DNA of 64,000 nt. Origin: Pyropia yezoensis (lineage: Eukaryota > Rhodophyta > Bangiophyceae > Bangiales > Bangiaceae). The position numbers were made by a program, and so were the translations under genes. Location of the stretch: positions 17,318,354 to 17,382,353 of the forward strand of contig CM020620.1 of assembly GCA_009829735.1 (NCBI GenBank). The letters run 5' to 3'. Positions 1 through 11,282 of the stretch are shown in pieces. Position 1 is the stretch's first letter. Each line of letters opens with the position of its first letter. The notes below the pieces were generated by a model that ran no database searches, was not told where the DNA came from, and saw only the letters and a list, made by a program, of their open reading frames with translations.

Positions 1-1729
1 TCTTGATCCCGCCCCATTTGGTTCAGAAATGGGGAAGGACCAAGACCATTCCCCATTCTCGAGGCCCTCTGGCAGGCGATCTGGAGAGTCCGTAGCGTGC
101 CGTGTGGCAATTTTCTGAATACCATTCTAGACGTAGACGATCGCGTCCGCGTCGCCCTACGGTCGCCTCTCGACTGGCGCTTGATCGTCGGCGACCGGTA
201 CCACATGCAACTCAACCACACACACTGCATGGCGTTGTATTTCACAATTTTCCACTGCAACGTACTGCAACATCACGCGAAAACCGTCCACTGACGAAAA
301 AAGAGCACCACTGCAATACATGTCATGGCTTGTGTATCGCCGCATCTTCTTGTATATCCCTGCAACACAGATCCCTCATGCACATCACCGCTCCTCACAC
401 ACTGGCCATCGCGACTCCGACAGTCGCATCGGACAAGCTGGTCGAGTCACGGACGACGAAACACCGACCTTTCGTTCTCCACGCCTACACGCCCGGCCGC
501 CAGTGTCGTCCTCGTTCAAAATACATCGCTGAAGAGTCCACCAATTCTTCCGACCCGACCAGATCGCGCGGTCCGGACGTTTCAGGACATCTGATTGACC
601 ACACAGCCTCGCCCGAGCCTCCATTCACGCAGGCTACTTTTTGGCATCCCCTCCTGAACATGCTCATTTGCGCATCTACCGACGCCAATGAGCTGATTCT
701 GGGCTCAGTTTGTCTTAAATCGCACCAAGATCCTCCACAAGTGATGATCCAGTTCCCGGCTCGCACCCCTCCCACATCTCCACGCGAAGCACCTCCCGAG
801 AATCGTCCTTGGGGAGGGGCACGGTGCCTTCTGGGCCCAAGTCAGAGGACTGTCGACTTGGTGCAGTCAGCGAAGAGCAAGAGCCTGTACGTCTGCGTGT
901 CCATGATTGAAGATTTCACCGAATCGCCTCTCCTTGCCACGTCCTGAGCAATCCCCACCCCTCTTTCCCAGAATTCTCATCTGACTCCTCAAATCCTAGT
1001 CAATCGCAGCTCCGGAAGCTCTCTGCCTCCCCGCCCCCGCGCGCCCCCCCAGGCCTCCCAGTTGCTCATGCTGACCCCCCCTCCACGAAGGGCTCTCAAC
1101 ACATCAATTCAGCTCATGGAACTTGTTCGCGAGGACGAATGACGACGGGAGCAAGACGCTGGGCTCATTCGACTGCGTGATCCCCCGCTCCCGGGCAAGC
1201 TACTGCGACGTAAAAAAAATATCCCGCAGGGGCATGGAGGACTGACAAGCTATCAAATCAGTCTCACTTCAGATTTCTTCTCGCGAAAGTTAGTAGACCT
1301 TAATTGTTCATGATAAGTCTCATTCGACACCACTATCTTGAATTTGCATAGGGGCACCATCGCGTTCTGGTTGGTCGATGTGATGATATGTTTTGAAAAC
1401 GTTGCATTTCCGCATGTTCTCTTGATGACTTACGTTACAATGCTTGTGCACTCCGAAATTGGGGATGAATCAAGTACGTTTTCGTCAGTATTTGAACTTT
1501 CCGTGTGCGCAAGTACAGGATCTCTTGTTGATCTCTTACAGAATCTGAACAGAGTGGGCAGATCCTTGCACGGGCTTGCTCCATATGAAGATTATTTGCT
1601 TGACCAATCAGCGCAATCCGCCACCACCACTTGGCGCCCAATGAATGAACTGGTGGCTAACGTCGCTGCGGTGGAGACCGCACGCCATTGGATGCGTGTG
1701 GAGCACGAACCGGGCTTGCCACTCATTGC

Positions 1730-2056
1730 CCCCTCCACCGACCGCCTTGCCTCCACCTCACCCTTCCCTCCACGCTTCGCTTGTACTCTCCTCCATCCCC
1801 TGCAAGCGCTCTCCCGGACTGCCCCTTCTCCCACCGTGTCGTGTCCCATTCCTTTCCCGCTCCCCCCCCACCCCCCCCCGTCTCCACCCCCCGCGCCCCT
1901 CTTCTCTCCGTCCCCTCTCCCACTTCCCCGCACCCATGCCCCCCCCCCCACCCCCCCCCCTTTTCACCCCCCGCACCCCCCCCGCTTCCCTCCATCGCCT
2001 CTCCCGCTTTCCCGCACCCACGCTCTTCCTTTTCCGCTTACTCTTCTTGTCCATCA
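1730..2056. repeat. C-rich polypyrimidine tract
   Basis: About 330 bases are almost purely C and T on the plus strand, with long C runs. Any open frame here is a low-complexity artefact. A shorter tract of the same kind (about 12055-12165) precedes the related repeat on the other side of element A1, so tract plus repeat seem to form one unit. Confidence 0.75.
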
Positions 2057-2205
2057 CTCAGGTATGTGCGGAGGATGCCATGGGTGGTGCATGTGGGTGG
2101 ATCGGCTGGACGGAGCTGCTCTGGTAATGTAAGTGGTTGTGTGTGCGGAAAGCTGCTCGCGCGGTGGTACGAGAGGGCGTGTGGAAGGGTGGCAGTTGCC
2201 GTGGT
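2052..2205 (+). repeat. Dispersed repeat, left copy
   Basis: This copy aligns with 12162-12320. The match starts around CAGGTATG and runs through GTGGTGCATGTGG and a GGA(C)G(C/G)AGCTGCT core, strong for about 90 bases and weaker for about 60 more. Both copies follow a pyrimidine-rich tract. The two copies are direct and about 10.1 kb apart, with element A1 between them. I recognise no family. Confidence 0.6.
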
Positions 2206-2383
2206 GGTGGCGGTACGAAGACGATACACATGGGGGTGCCGTACATGCACAGTTCCATGTCATGCGCCACATTGGCTTGCATTTCTCTGCATGTGCGTTG
2301 CGTTGGCTCGCAATTACCTGCATGTTTTTGTTATTCATGAGTTTTTTGCCCGCTACGTACCTTTCGCAGTTCCTTCTCAATGT

Positions 2384-2954
2384 TGTAGCATCCCTGGCCC
2401 CGACTTGGCGCCGACCCGGGACTACAACCAGAGGGCACCAGGTGCCAGAACACGCCCGCCGTGTGGTGATGGTTGGCGGCCGTGGCCCGTGCCCGGCACT
2501 GGGATGCGTTGGACTCCGCTATCCACACGTGAGAGAGGGATTTCTGATGGGTTTTTGCATACTTGTGAGGGACTTGATTTGAGAGAATTTGAGTGTGAGA
2601 TTAGCGAGTGGGAATAGAATTAGTAGTGATAGTGGCCCCCGACCTGACGAGGTTAGACTCGGGTCGGGGCCACTCGGGGTTATGGGGGGGCTACCTGGCC
2701 AACGTGCCGAGGCTCCCCCAGATGCACGTTAAGAGGGACAGCGAGGCGCCCTTGGCCCGCGCCCTCAGGAAAAAGACAACTGCGCGTTTGCTTTCCTCTT
2801 CCCCGTGTGCACTACCGTGCGTATCTGTTTGCTCTGCGAGCAGGCACGTGAGGCAACAGGCATACCATTCTCGTAGTTCCCCTTTCTGTGTTACCTGTCC
2901 CTTTCCCCCGAGGGATATTGACACGTGTCTGAGAGGATCGAGTTTTATACCACA
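2384..2954 (+). repeat. A1 5' LTR
   Basis: A 571-bp LTR beginning TGTAGCATCC and ending TTATACCACA, repeated at 11467-12037 and inverted in A2. It holds a strong inverted repeat (2632-2673), a palindromic GACACGTGTC box (2920-2929), and at its 3' edge GTTTTATACC, which reads GGTATAAAAC on the other strand. Confidence 0.97.
2632..2673. promoter_or_regulatory. Conserved hairpin inside the A-family LTR
   Basis: GTGGCCCCCGACC pairs with GGTCGGGGCCAC apart from one bulged C, and an inner CGAG/CTCG pair lies in the loop region. It is present in all four A-family LTRs of the window. It may be an RNA structure near the start or poly(A) region of the transcript; its role is not known. Confidence 0.6.
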
Positions 2955-2958
2955 TATT

Positions 2959-2976
2959 TGGTGGAGCAGCAGGGGA
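2959..2976 (+). other. A1 primer-binding site
   Basis: TGGTGGAGCAGCAGGGGA starts 4 nt after the 5' LTR. Its complement ends in CCA, as expected for a tRNA 3' end. The same string follows the 5' LTRs of A2, B1 and B2, and its start follows that of C. The tRNA is not identified. Confidence 0.8.
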
Positions 2977-3166
2977 TGATTGGAGTGTTTGAGAAGAGAC
3001 ATTTGGGAGCAGCGGTTGGGTTGTTCCTGTTCTGTCTTTTTCTGTGGTTTGGGAATTATATGCACCCGTTTACGGGAATTCCATTCCTGGCTCTCTAACC
3101 CCTCTCTTGTGGTCTGGCGATCTTTGGACACGCAGGCAACTGGACTGTGGCTGTCAAGAGACCAAC

Positions 3167-4931
3167 ATGGCTACCCTCCCTGGCACGACGGTGCCCGAAG
3201 GGGTAGACCCCGCGTCCCTTGACGCATCCCTGGTCACCGCGGGGGACGGTGCCCAACCCGGCGTTCTCCCTACGGGTGAAGCAGACCTGCGCGTGACATC
3301 CGGTAGCGGACTGGAGTCCACAGGCGGCCAAGCACCACCTGCTCCCGTTCCTCCGGCTGTTCCTCCTGTGGGAGCTACCCCGGGGTCAACGGCGTTTGAG
3401 TCCGCTCGCAGCAGACGTCTCCCTCCTGTCGGTTCTACTCCTCAACCTCCAGGGATAGCCCCTGGTGTGTTTACTCCTGGACCCACACATGGCAGCTGGG
3501 TGTATACACCTCTTCCTGTGGGCACTAGCGATGCCAGAGGCACCGTTGTGACTGGTTCTACGGGTCTCCCTGAGACCTCGACTCCTGGGACCGGCCAAGC
3601 TTTTCCTCCCCTTGCATCCTATGGGGCGGGGAGCTCCAAGACCGGTAACCGGAGCAGCCGAAGGCGTCGGCGTCATCGCCGTCGCTCTAGCACCAGCGAG
3701 ACCAGTTCCTCCAGCTCTGAGGAGGGATATGATTGGGATGCATCTCCCGGTCCCACCCGGCGCAGGCTAGTCGAGTTTGACTTCCCTGCCCATCAAGTGG
3801 GAGATGCCACCCTGAACAAGGTCACGTATTGGGGTAACTACCGGCTGGAGAACCAAGACCAAGGTTACACCCGGAAGATGGCCAAGAAGATGGCGTCCCT
3901 GAACCGGCGAATGCAGCCGAGCTTCGGGGGACATCCTAAGTTTTCCGGGAAGAGACCGGCGCTTATCTTTGCCTTCCTGCGCCGGTTTGTCAAGGCATGC
4001 AATGACAAAGATGTGCCCGAGGGCAAGGCTCTCTCTCTACCTCCTGGCTAACTTCATGACCGGAGAAGCGGAACAGCGGTTTGCACAGGTTCTACCAGAC
4101 TCTGCCGGACACATTGTCGGACGTACCGTCGCGAGTTATCCGGAGGCGGTCAACTGGCTCCTGTCCAACTGCGCTGACGCGGACTCTCTGCGTAAAGCAG
4201 TCGGCAGGCTGAACCGGGCAACCATGGAAAGACAAGAGACTCCAGAGGCGTTCGCCCGTCGTGTCCGGGAGATGAGCGATGCTTGTGGCAACGTTTACCC
4301 TGAGGACAGGCTCAAGATGATCTTCTCGGAAGGGCTTCCTGAATATCTCCAAGTGGATGCGGAGAACTACAACCAGGAACATCAAGAACATACCTTCCAG
4401 CAGTTGTTGGCCTACACCCAGGGCAAGTACCGGCAAGCCAGGGCCCTCCAAGCTCCCATGGTATCAACTCCCAAGCCGTTGTCGCGAGTTCGACCCGGAC
4501 CCGACAAGTATAAGGGAGGTGATAGCCCTGTACCAGTACTCGCAGTTGGCGAGGCCTCACCCATGGGGTCAGGGGACAAGTGGGGCGGCTTCGTTTCTAA
4601 GGAGCAACCATCCCTGGTCGCCCCCAAGCAAGTCAAGAACCAGCGGTTCCGGTCTTGTTGGCTGTGCCAGAAGGAGGATCACATGTCCTACCAGTGCCCG
4701 ACCATTCCCAAGGACCTCCAGGAGAAACTCAAGCGTCAAGGACTGGTGTTTGCAAAGGCGGTCAACTGGGCTGACCGGCGGGCACCCTCCAAGATGGACA
4801 AGGCACAGGTACATGCAATCCGAGTGGCAACCTTACAGAGCATCACGGAGGCTCTGGCAAGGGAAGCTCCTACGGACTTCGACCTGGAGACCGAAACCTC
4901 TAAGGACTCCTCGGACCCGGGAAACGAGTAG
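3167..4931 (+). pseudogene. gag: A1 gag (capsid/nucleocapsid)
   Basis: This is the structural protein that packages element RNA in cytoplasmic particles. The likely start is the ATG at 3167 in the context CCAACATGG, which B-family gag shares; the frame is open upstream but without a better start. The N-terminal third is Pro/Thr/Gly-rich, followed by a basic Arg/His and Ser/Glu stretch. The core shows the retrotransposon capsid pattern (FAFLRRFVKAC...EGKAL...F). A zinc knuckle CX2CX4HX4C (CWLCQKEDHMSYQC) lies near 4657-4698. A2 has the counterpart as one open frame of about 590 codons. This copy looks broken about once. Confidence 0.93.
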
Positions 4932-7900
4932 GGCAGGCGCTCTCCCCAAGTGTCTTCCCGAATCTCCGACGGCAGGGTACTTCTACCTGTTCTCCCCTTG
5001 CGTGCCGGGAGAAAGGACGGCAGTTACCCGCTCAACCGGTAGCCGCCTGGACACCCTGTTTGTTCAAGGGGACATTGCTCGTCCTGCGTAAAGAAAACCT
5101 CAAGATTAATGCTCGTATGCGTGTGGGGGATAGTCTCCCCCAAGCAGTTACGCCGGTGGTTGACACGGGAGCCGGACCAAGCGTCATCACTGAGAACCTG
5201 TTACCTCCGGGCTGGCGTCGACATGCCTGGAGAGCGCCTACCCGGACCCATATCGTCGACGCTTCGGGTCAAACCCTACGACCGCTTGGCCGTCTTCCTG
5301 TCGCCATCTATGTCAACAATGAACCAATGCTTTTTCCCTTTCTAGTAGTCAAGACCCTATCAGTCCCCCTCATCCTAGGCTGGGACTTCCAGAAGCAGCA
5401 TGTCAAGAGCATCCTACCCGGAGAAGGGAAGGTCCAGTTCAACCATGGGTTTGTGTCACCGGTATTGGAGCATGTGGACGCCAAGGTTCGTGTAGCCAAG
5501 AGCAAGAGGGAACGCATCCCACCCTCTACCTTGACTCTCTTCAAACCGGTGCTCCTACCTCCTCGCTCGGAGACCAAGGTTCAAGAAACGACCCGGATTG
5601 CAGGTCAATGCCTGATCTACGGACGTAAGGAATTCCTGGCGAAACACCGGCTATACTTGGCCCACGGACATCACAAGAAGGTAGAAAGGCACACCCCGTT
5701 CTCGGTGCTAATCGTCAACGTGAGCCGGAAGCCAATAACCCTCGCCAAGGGCACCCGAGTTGGTACAGCAGAGCCTTACCGGGGATCCGCCCGTGCTATG
5801 AGCAAGGAAGACCTCCTGAACCTGCAACAAGAACTGGCATCCAACTTGACGGCCTTAGACGTACCTCCGAAACAAGAGCAGGCTGGCAGCGCTACTCCGA
5901 AACCCGAACAAGCACCACCCGGGATGCCGAAGGTCAAGCAAGAAAATGTCCCTCCCGACTTGAAGGAGGCACTGGAGAAGCTTCTCCAGGAATATCGGCC
6001 CCTGTGGTCGGGAGAGCTGGGCAAGATGGACGCCACTCTACACCGGATTCAACTCAAGCCGGAAGCTAAGCCAGTGCACATGCAACCATATCGGGCCGGA
6101 CATCATCGCCGGGATGAGATTGAGAAGCAGGTTAACAAGATGCTCAAGATGGATGTTATCGAGCCGTCTGATGGCGAGTGGGCTTTCCCAGTGGTAGTCG
6201 TCCCGAAAACCGGCGGTCACTTCCGTTTCTGCGTTGACTACCGGCGCCTGAACGAGATGACAGTCAAGGACGTATACCCGATACCCCGGATGGATGATTG
6301 CCTCGACTTTCTTGGTGATGCCACCCTCTTCTCGACGCTGGATTGTAATGCCGGTTACTGGCAGATCCCTCTGGCTGACGAGGACAAGGACAAGACCACC
6401 TTCACGTGCCACCTGGGACTATTCCGGTGCAAGCGTCTTCCTTTTGGTCTCACCAATGCTCCGGCAACCTTCCAAAGAGCCATCGACATCATCCTGTCCG
6501 GGCTAAGGTGGAGAACATGTTTGGTCTACCTGGACGACATTATCGTTTTCTCCCAGACCCCAGCGGAACACCTGGAGCACCTTCGGGAGGTCCTGGCCCT
6601 CCTGTCCAAGGCTGGAGTTACCCTCAAGGCCGAGAAGTGCCACCTGTTTGAGACTGAGGTGCAGTATCTGGGGCATGTGCTGAGTCCGGGGGAGCTCCGA
6701 GTCAATGAGAAGAACATGAAGGCCCTCCGGCATGCACGGCAACCCAAAACCCAGACGGAACTCAAGAGCTTCCTGGGTATGTGCAACGTCTATCGCCGGT
6801 TCGTACGGGACTATGCTCTGATTGCCCGGCCACTGACCAAGCTGACCAGCAAGAAGCTTCCCGCACAACTCCCGGTGTTCGACGAGAAGCAGACCGCGGC
6901 CTTCGAAGAGCTCAAGAAGCGCCTGACCACCACTCCAGTACTGGCGTTACCCAAGCGGGAGGGCCAGTTTGATCTGGAGACTGATGCCTGTGGCGTCCAG
7001 GTGGGGTGCTCACTACTCCAGCAGCAACCTGATGGGCACTTTCTCCCGATAGGCTACTACAGTCGCGTCTTGACTCCAGCTGAGAAGAACTATTCCACGA
7101 CCGAGCGCGAGTGCTTGGCAGTCGTCTGGGCTTGCTTCCTGTTACGGCCATATCTTGAAGGACAAGAGTTCCTCATCCGGACGGACCACGCCAGCCTCAG
7201 GTGGCTGCTATGTATGGACAGCAGTCAAGGAAGGGTAGCCCGGTGGCGCCTACGCCTTTCGGAGTTCAAGTACAAGGTGTGCACCAGAGCAGGGAGGGAG
7301 CACCACTGCGCCGACACCATGTCCCGGCTGGAGACTCCTGCAGCCGATACCGGTCCTATCCCGGAGGAAATACCGTGCTTCATCCTCCCGAATGTCGGAC
7401 GTGGCTGGCACGCTCCCCTGTATGAGACACCTGAAGCTCATCAACCGGTGACCATTCACCGGATGCTAGAGGCACAACTGACGGATCCTCAATGCTTGGA
7501 GCTTCGCCACCAAATGGACCTGAACCGGAACAGTCGTTTCTCCGAGTCTACGGACGGACTCCTAGTACGGGTGTCACCCTTCGATGGGGCCACTCAAGTC
7601 TACGTACCCCGGGGCCTACGAGCTGACATCCTACGCCTGGAGCACTCGTCTCCCCAGGCCGGACATCCTGGTATCAATCGGATGTATGCTTCCATGAGAC
7701 GACACTATTACTGGGAAACCATGGCCAGTGACGTCCATAAGTACCTGGAGGCTTGTGTTTCGTGTGCAAGGAACCGGTTGTCCCAGAGGAAGAAGACTTC
7801 TAAGCTACGCCTATTCCCGGCGGCAGAGCCCTTTGCAAGCTTAAGCATGGACATCCTGGGGCCCCTACCTGAAACATCCAGTGGCAACATATACCTGCTC

Positions 7901-9019
7901 ATCATATGTGACCGGTTCTCCAAGTTCACTCGAGCAATCCCGCTGAGGACCATCACGGCTCTGGATGTCACGGCAGCCTTTTGCGAGTACTGGATAGCTG
8001 CCTACGGCCCTCCAGACTCCGTCTTAACCGACAACGGTCCTCAGTTTGCATCCCTGTTCTTCCAAGGAGTCTGTGACCTGATGGGCATCAAGAACTTGTA
8101 CACTACGACGTAACACCCTCAAACGAACGGCCAGGTGGAACGATTCAACCGGACCCCAGTAGACATGCTACGGCACTACGTGGAGGAGCACCAAGAAGAC
8201 TGGGACGAGCTCCTGGCTGTCCTCACTCTAGCCTACAACTCCCGAGTTCACTGGACAACGGGGGTCGCTCCACTCGACTTTGTCACCCCAAGGCGGCTGA
8301 CCAACTTCTCCCTGGAAAGAATACCAGACGGTCTCCAGCCTGCACTGAAGTCAGGTCCCAAGGCAAAGGATGAGTTCCTGGAACAACTGAAGCTCCTGCT
8401 CCCAAGAGTCAAGGAGTCAATCTCGAAGACCCAGGAGCGATACAAGCGGGGCTATAACAAGGGCGTTCGGGAAAAGAACAAGGAACTGGGTGGTGGCGAC
8501 TGGGTTTTTGTGGACAACCATAGCAAGACCCGGGGGAAGCTGGACTCGAAGACGGATAAACCTTATGAGATCCTGAATACGGACGGTTGGACCTTTCTTC
8601 TAGACGTGGATGGCTCCCCGTACCGCGTGAGCAGCGACCATGTCACCCGAGCTCCACCGCCAAGCCAACGGGACTTGACCCGGCGCAAGCGGGCCGCAGT
8701 ACCCTGGCTATCCCAAGAAGAAGGTCGGGAATATGTCTACGTCAAGTTTGTGGACCATGCCTGGAGAGACGGACGCCTGTACCTGCGAGTACGCTGGTTC
8801 GGTTTTAACCCGGCAGATGATACCTGGGAACCCTCAAACCGGCTACCCATCGCGGATGTCTGTGCCTACACGCGACGGAACGGGATAGAGGGCACTCCAG
8901 TGGCCAGAGCCGGCAAGATTCTGGAGTCGGACTCGCAGGAGGACCAAGAGGATGGGGCCAACCAAGACCCTCGGGACGAGCCGAGTTCATCCGCAACGGA
9001 TGCGGAACAAGAGGATTGA
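4904..9019 (+). pseudogene. pol: A1 pol: protease, RT, RNase H, integrase, chromodomain
   Basis: The polyprotein makes cDNA and integrates it. Order: aspartic protease (VDTGAGPSVI, near 5160), reverse transcriptase with FRFCVDYRRLNE and the YLDDIIVFS catalytic box (near 6530), RNase H (ETDACG, near 6980), integrase zinc finger (H...H...CVSCARN, about 7640-7765), DDE core (SMDILGP near 7845, LTDNGPQF near 8026, E in QVERF near 8140), and a C-terminal chromodomain (YVYVKFVDHAW...LRVRWFGF...DDTWEP, about 8735-8880), which in this clade targets chromatin. Order RT-RH-IN is that of Ty3/gypsy. This copy looks broken about once; A2 has it whole. Confidence 0.95.
4919..4925 (+). promoter_or_regulatory. 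-1 ribosomal frameshift heptamer GGGAAAC (A1)
   Basis: G GGA AAC lies in the exact X-XXY-YYZ phase of gag, two codons before the gag stop. The pol frame is -1 to gag and is open from about 4904, so the frames overlap around the site. Frameshifting at such heptamers is a known way retroviruses and Ty3/gypsy elements make Gag-Pol; its use here is inferred. Confidence 0.75.
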
Positions 9020-9164
9020 GAAGAAGGGAACGGGTATATCAAGGAGAACACGCAATACAAGCATGGAACAATCAAGGAAAACAAGCACCCGCTCGTGCAA
9101 CCCTTCTCTCCGCCTCTTCCCTCCTCGCTTCTCCCAAGACCCTCACCCTCCTTGCCTCCAACTA

Positions 9165-10835
9165 CTACTCCCGGCGCGGACGCTGAGCCGCGGGAGTGTC
9201 CTCCAGCGCTGCCTCCGCGGCACGACGGGAACCGGAGGAAGACGGGATGACGTAGTGCGGTGGACGCGGTGCATCCCGGTATGACGCCATCGGAGTAGTA
9301 CCGGTAGTTGCCGGAGGCTCCCGCTCACCCAGATATGCCCGTCGGCGCCCCTGGAAGCCAGTGAAGGTTTCTGACCACTGCTGGGCCAAGCCATGCCGCG
9401 TCAAGGTCGCCAGAAGTTCGCCAACCACCGGGCTGTTCGACATCTGGCCGCTGTCCGCGCAGGCAAACACCCGGTCAACCACGTTGTTCAAGACGCTGGC
9501 ATAAGTACCCAGCACCAGGGAGGACCCAACGCCTTCAACCTGCACCGGAAGACGACCCAGCTGGTCTTCAATCATACCGACGTCGTACTGGTCGCATGTC
9601 GGACCACCCTGGATCAGGTACCAGTCAGGCACCCGGAAGCGGGTAAGGCGCAGAGTCGGCGCCGGAATCTCGAACCGCCCCGAGGATGACACCACCGGAC
9701 GGTCCACAACGGCCCCCGAAACCGGAGTACCCAACTCCAGCGGAGGCACAGCGCCGCCGGCGTTGGAAGAAGGCGTCGGAGGCGGAGCGGCTGGAGTGGT
9801 AGGCGACCGCACGGTCACCCCCATACTCGCCGCAGACAGGCGCGGTGCCGGAGGAGCTTGAAGTACCGGCACAGCCGGAACAGGGCGTGAACGCGCCGGC
9901 GACGGTTCAGGCGAGGCCACCGGGGCGACAGGTGCAATAGGAGGAAGCCGAGCCGCCGCAGACGCCTGATCGACCGCCGCGGCCCATCCCGACTCCTGCA
10001 CCGGCGGCCCAACTGGCAGAAGATCAAGGGCGGCCGGGGCAGGAAAGCTACCTAGCTGCGGCCACGCCGGAAGCGGCGTCGCCAGCTGCACCTTGGCCGG
10101 AAAAGACTGGTAGACCACCTGCACCCAACCGAAGCCATCCCGACGCGGGCGGTTCTGGTCGGCAATCGCGTTCAAGAAGTTCCGGTCATGCACCGGCACC
10201 AGACGCCGGAAGTCAATCATCGCCTGGAAGAGCCCCTTGTACTCTTCGTCCTGGCTGCACAGGAAGTCGACGGTCAACTTGTCGACAATCCAGACCATCA
10301 GGAGGTCAGGGAGAAACCAAAGCCGGTTGGACACCAAGACCTCGTGAAGCCAGTGGTTGGCCGCCAAGACTGTCATGTCGGACGTGTACATCATGTACGG
10401 GATCGAGTGGAAGAAGCCCTTGATCGACGCCTGAGTCAAGGCGTCCAAGAAGTACCAGGTGAAGGGGATGCTGGAAGGAGCAAACCCGACCGGGATCTCG
10501 ACTTCCTGCTGCTGCGGGATGACCTTGGGGTAGTACGCCGCCCGGTTAGCCTTATCCAGCTTCCAGAACTCCTGATGGTTGCAGCTCACGAGGAAGTCAC
10601 GCTGGCGGCCGCGTCGCTCGCCTTGCTCCCGTGCCGGTGACAACTTGGAGTACTTCCGGGTCAGGAAAGGCGGCTCCAGAGCGACCATGCGCGGACGGGG
10701 GTCGCAGTTCAGGCTCCCCGACCCCTTGAGCGCCTCGTCCCAGACCTTGAGCGCCCGGTGGACGTACCCCTCCTCCTCCGGCCACCGGAGAACGGACGCG
10801 GACACGCGACGCTCGGTCAAGGGTAGATCCAGCAC
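9165..10835 (-). CDS. A1 antisense ORF, distal part (aORF-C), unknown function
   Basis: A 556-codon frame on the strand opposite to pol, tail-to-tail with it (about 145 nt between stops). I do not recognise the product. It has a conserved N-terminal block (ALEPPFL...RDFLVSC...YYPKVIPQQQEVEIPVGF), a Trp/Leu/Met-rich probably helical block (WYFLDAL...), then PRRDGFGWVQVVYQSFPAKVQL, a Pro/Ala-rich linker, and a basic tail ending RPRRE. The first blocks align collinearly with the antisense ORF of family B. The A2 copy is nearly identical and equally open. The region could act as protein, as antisense RNA, or both. Confidence 0.7.
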   Translation of the reverse strand: MLDLPLTERRVSASVLRWPEEEGYVHRALKVWDEALKGSGSLNCDPRPRMVALEPPFLTRKYSKLSPAREQGERRGRQRDFLVSCNHQEFWKLDKANRAAYYPKVIPQQQEVEIPVGFAPSSIPFTWYFLDALTQASIKGFFHSIPYMMYTSDMTVLAANHWLHEVLVSNRLWFLPDLLMVWIVDKLTVDFLCSQDEEYKGLFQAMIDFRRLVPVHDRNFLNAIADQNRPRRDGFGWVQVVYQSFPAKVQLATPLPAWPQLGSFPAPAALDLLPVGPPVQESGWAAAVDQASAAARLPPIAPVAPVASPEPSPARSRPVPAVPVLQAPPAPRLSAASMGVTVRSPTTPAAPPPTPSSNAGGAVPPLELGTPVSGAVVDRPVVSSSGRFEIPAPTLRLTRFRVPDWYLIQGGPTCDQYDVGMIEDQLGRLPVQVEGVGSSLVLGTYASVLNNVVDRVFACADSGQMSNSPVVGELLATLTRHGLAQQWSETFTGFQGRRRAYLGEREPPATTGTTPMASYRDAPRPPHYVIPSSSGSRRAAEAALEDTPAAQRPRRE

Positions 10836-10868
10836 CAGCGCGAAGGGGAGATCCTCCAGACGAGCAAC

Positions 10869-11282
10869 TCAAGAGGAACCCGAGAAGCTCTGGGAGCGGT
10901 CTTGTGCCAGGCGCATCTGGTCCGCCGTGTGAAGACGAGCCTTATCCATCTCGGTCAGGACCCCGCGCTGGAGTTCCTTGCGCCAGAGGTCCAAGCAATC
11001 CTGCCGGCACAGGGCCGCGCCGGCGTTGCCGACCACCGTGGAGTAGCGCCGGCCCGCCAGAGTGTCCTGCCCAAGAAGCATCTCCGGGAGACCCACCGGG
11101 GGGGTCTCGACCGGGTGCATCACAGAAGCCGGGGGAACCCGATCCGTCCCCGCCGTGGCGACCGGCGCCGACATCGACACCCGAGGAACCGGAGGCAGGA
11201 GAGGGGCGCGACTACCCGAGTTCTCCTCCGCAACACTCGCCGCCGGAACCACGGGCCCAGCTTGGATCTCGGAACTGGACAT
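10869..11282 (-). CDS. A1 antisense ORF, proximal part (aORF-N), unknown function
   Basis: A frame of about 137 codons from the ATG at 11282 (MSSSEIQAGP...), placed directly before the 556-codon antisense frame, as in A2. The frame is open further back to the LTR edge, but this ATG is the first after the LTR. The product is Pro/Val-rich, then has a possibly helical stretch (LCRQDCLDLWRKELQRGVLTE) that loosely matches VWDRLREKYPRRVGF in the B antisense ORF. Both A copies share this two-frame layout, so it is the family's organisation. Function unknown. Confidence 0.55.
   Translation of the reverse strand: MSSSEIQAGPVVPAASVAEENSGSRAPLLPPVPRVSMSAPVATAGTDRVPPASVMHPVETPPVGLPEMLLGQDTLAGRRYSTVVGNAGAALCRQDCLDLWRKELQRGVLTEMDKARLHTADQMRLAQDRSQSFSGSS

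Larger units (their letters stand above)
1..2383. other. Anonymous DNA left of element A1
   Basis: No gene is supported here. Long open frames exist on both strands (for example about 280 codons at 102-947 and about 260 codons at 1338-2132), but their products are Pro/Ser/His/Arg-rich with no recognisable domain, and the second runs into a C-rich tract. A small perfect hairpin lies at 12-34 (8-bp arms, 7-nt loop). The right part holds the C-rich tract and a repeat copy annotated separately. The segment ends at the A1 target-site duplication, 2379-2383. Confidence 0.6.

Noticed and set aside
12-34. Hairpin at the window start as a Helitron 3' end
   Set aside because: No CTRR end follows and no Helitron protein is present.
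102-947. 281-codon frame at the left end
   Set aside because: No domain, His/Arg/Pro-rich composition and many competing frames on both strands.
1338-2617. Long overlapping frames through the C-rich tract
   Set aside because: Most of their length is low-complexity Pro/Ser coding from a homopyrimidine tract.
5308-8445. Short frames opposite A1 pol
   Set aside because: Shadows of the coding strand. Unlike the antisense ORFs beyond pol, they have no counterpart blocks in family B.
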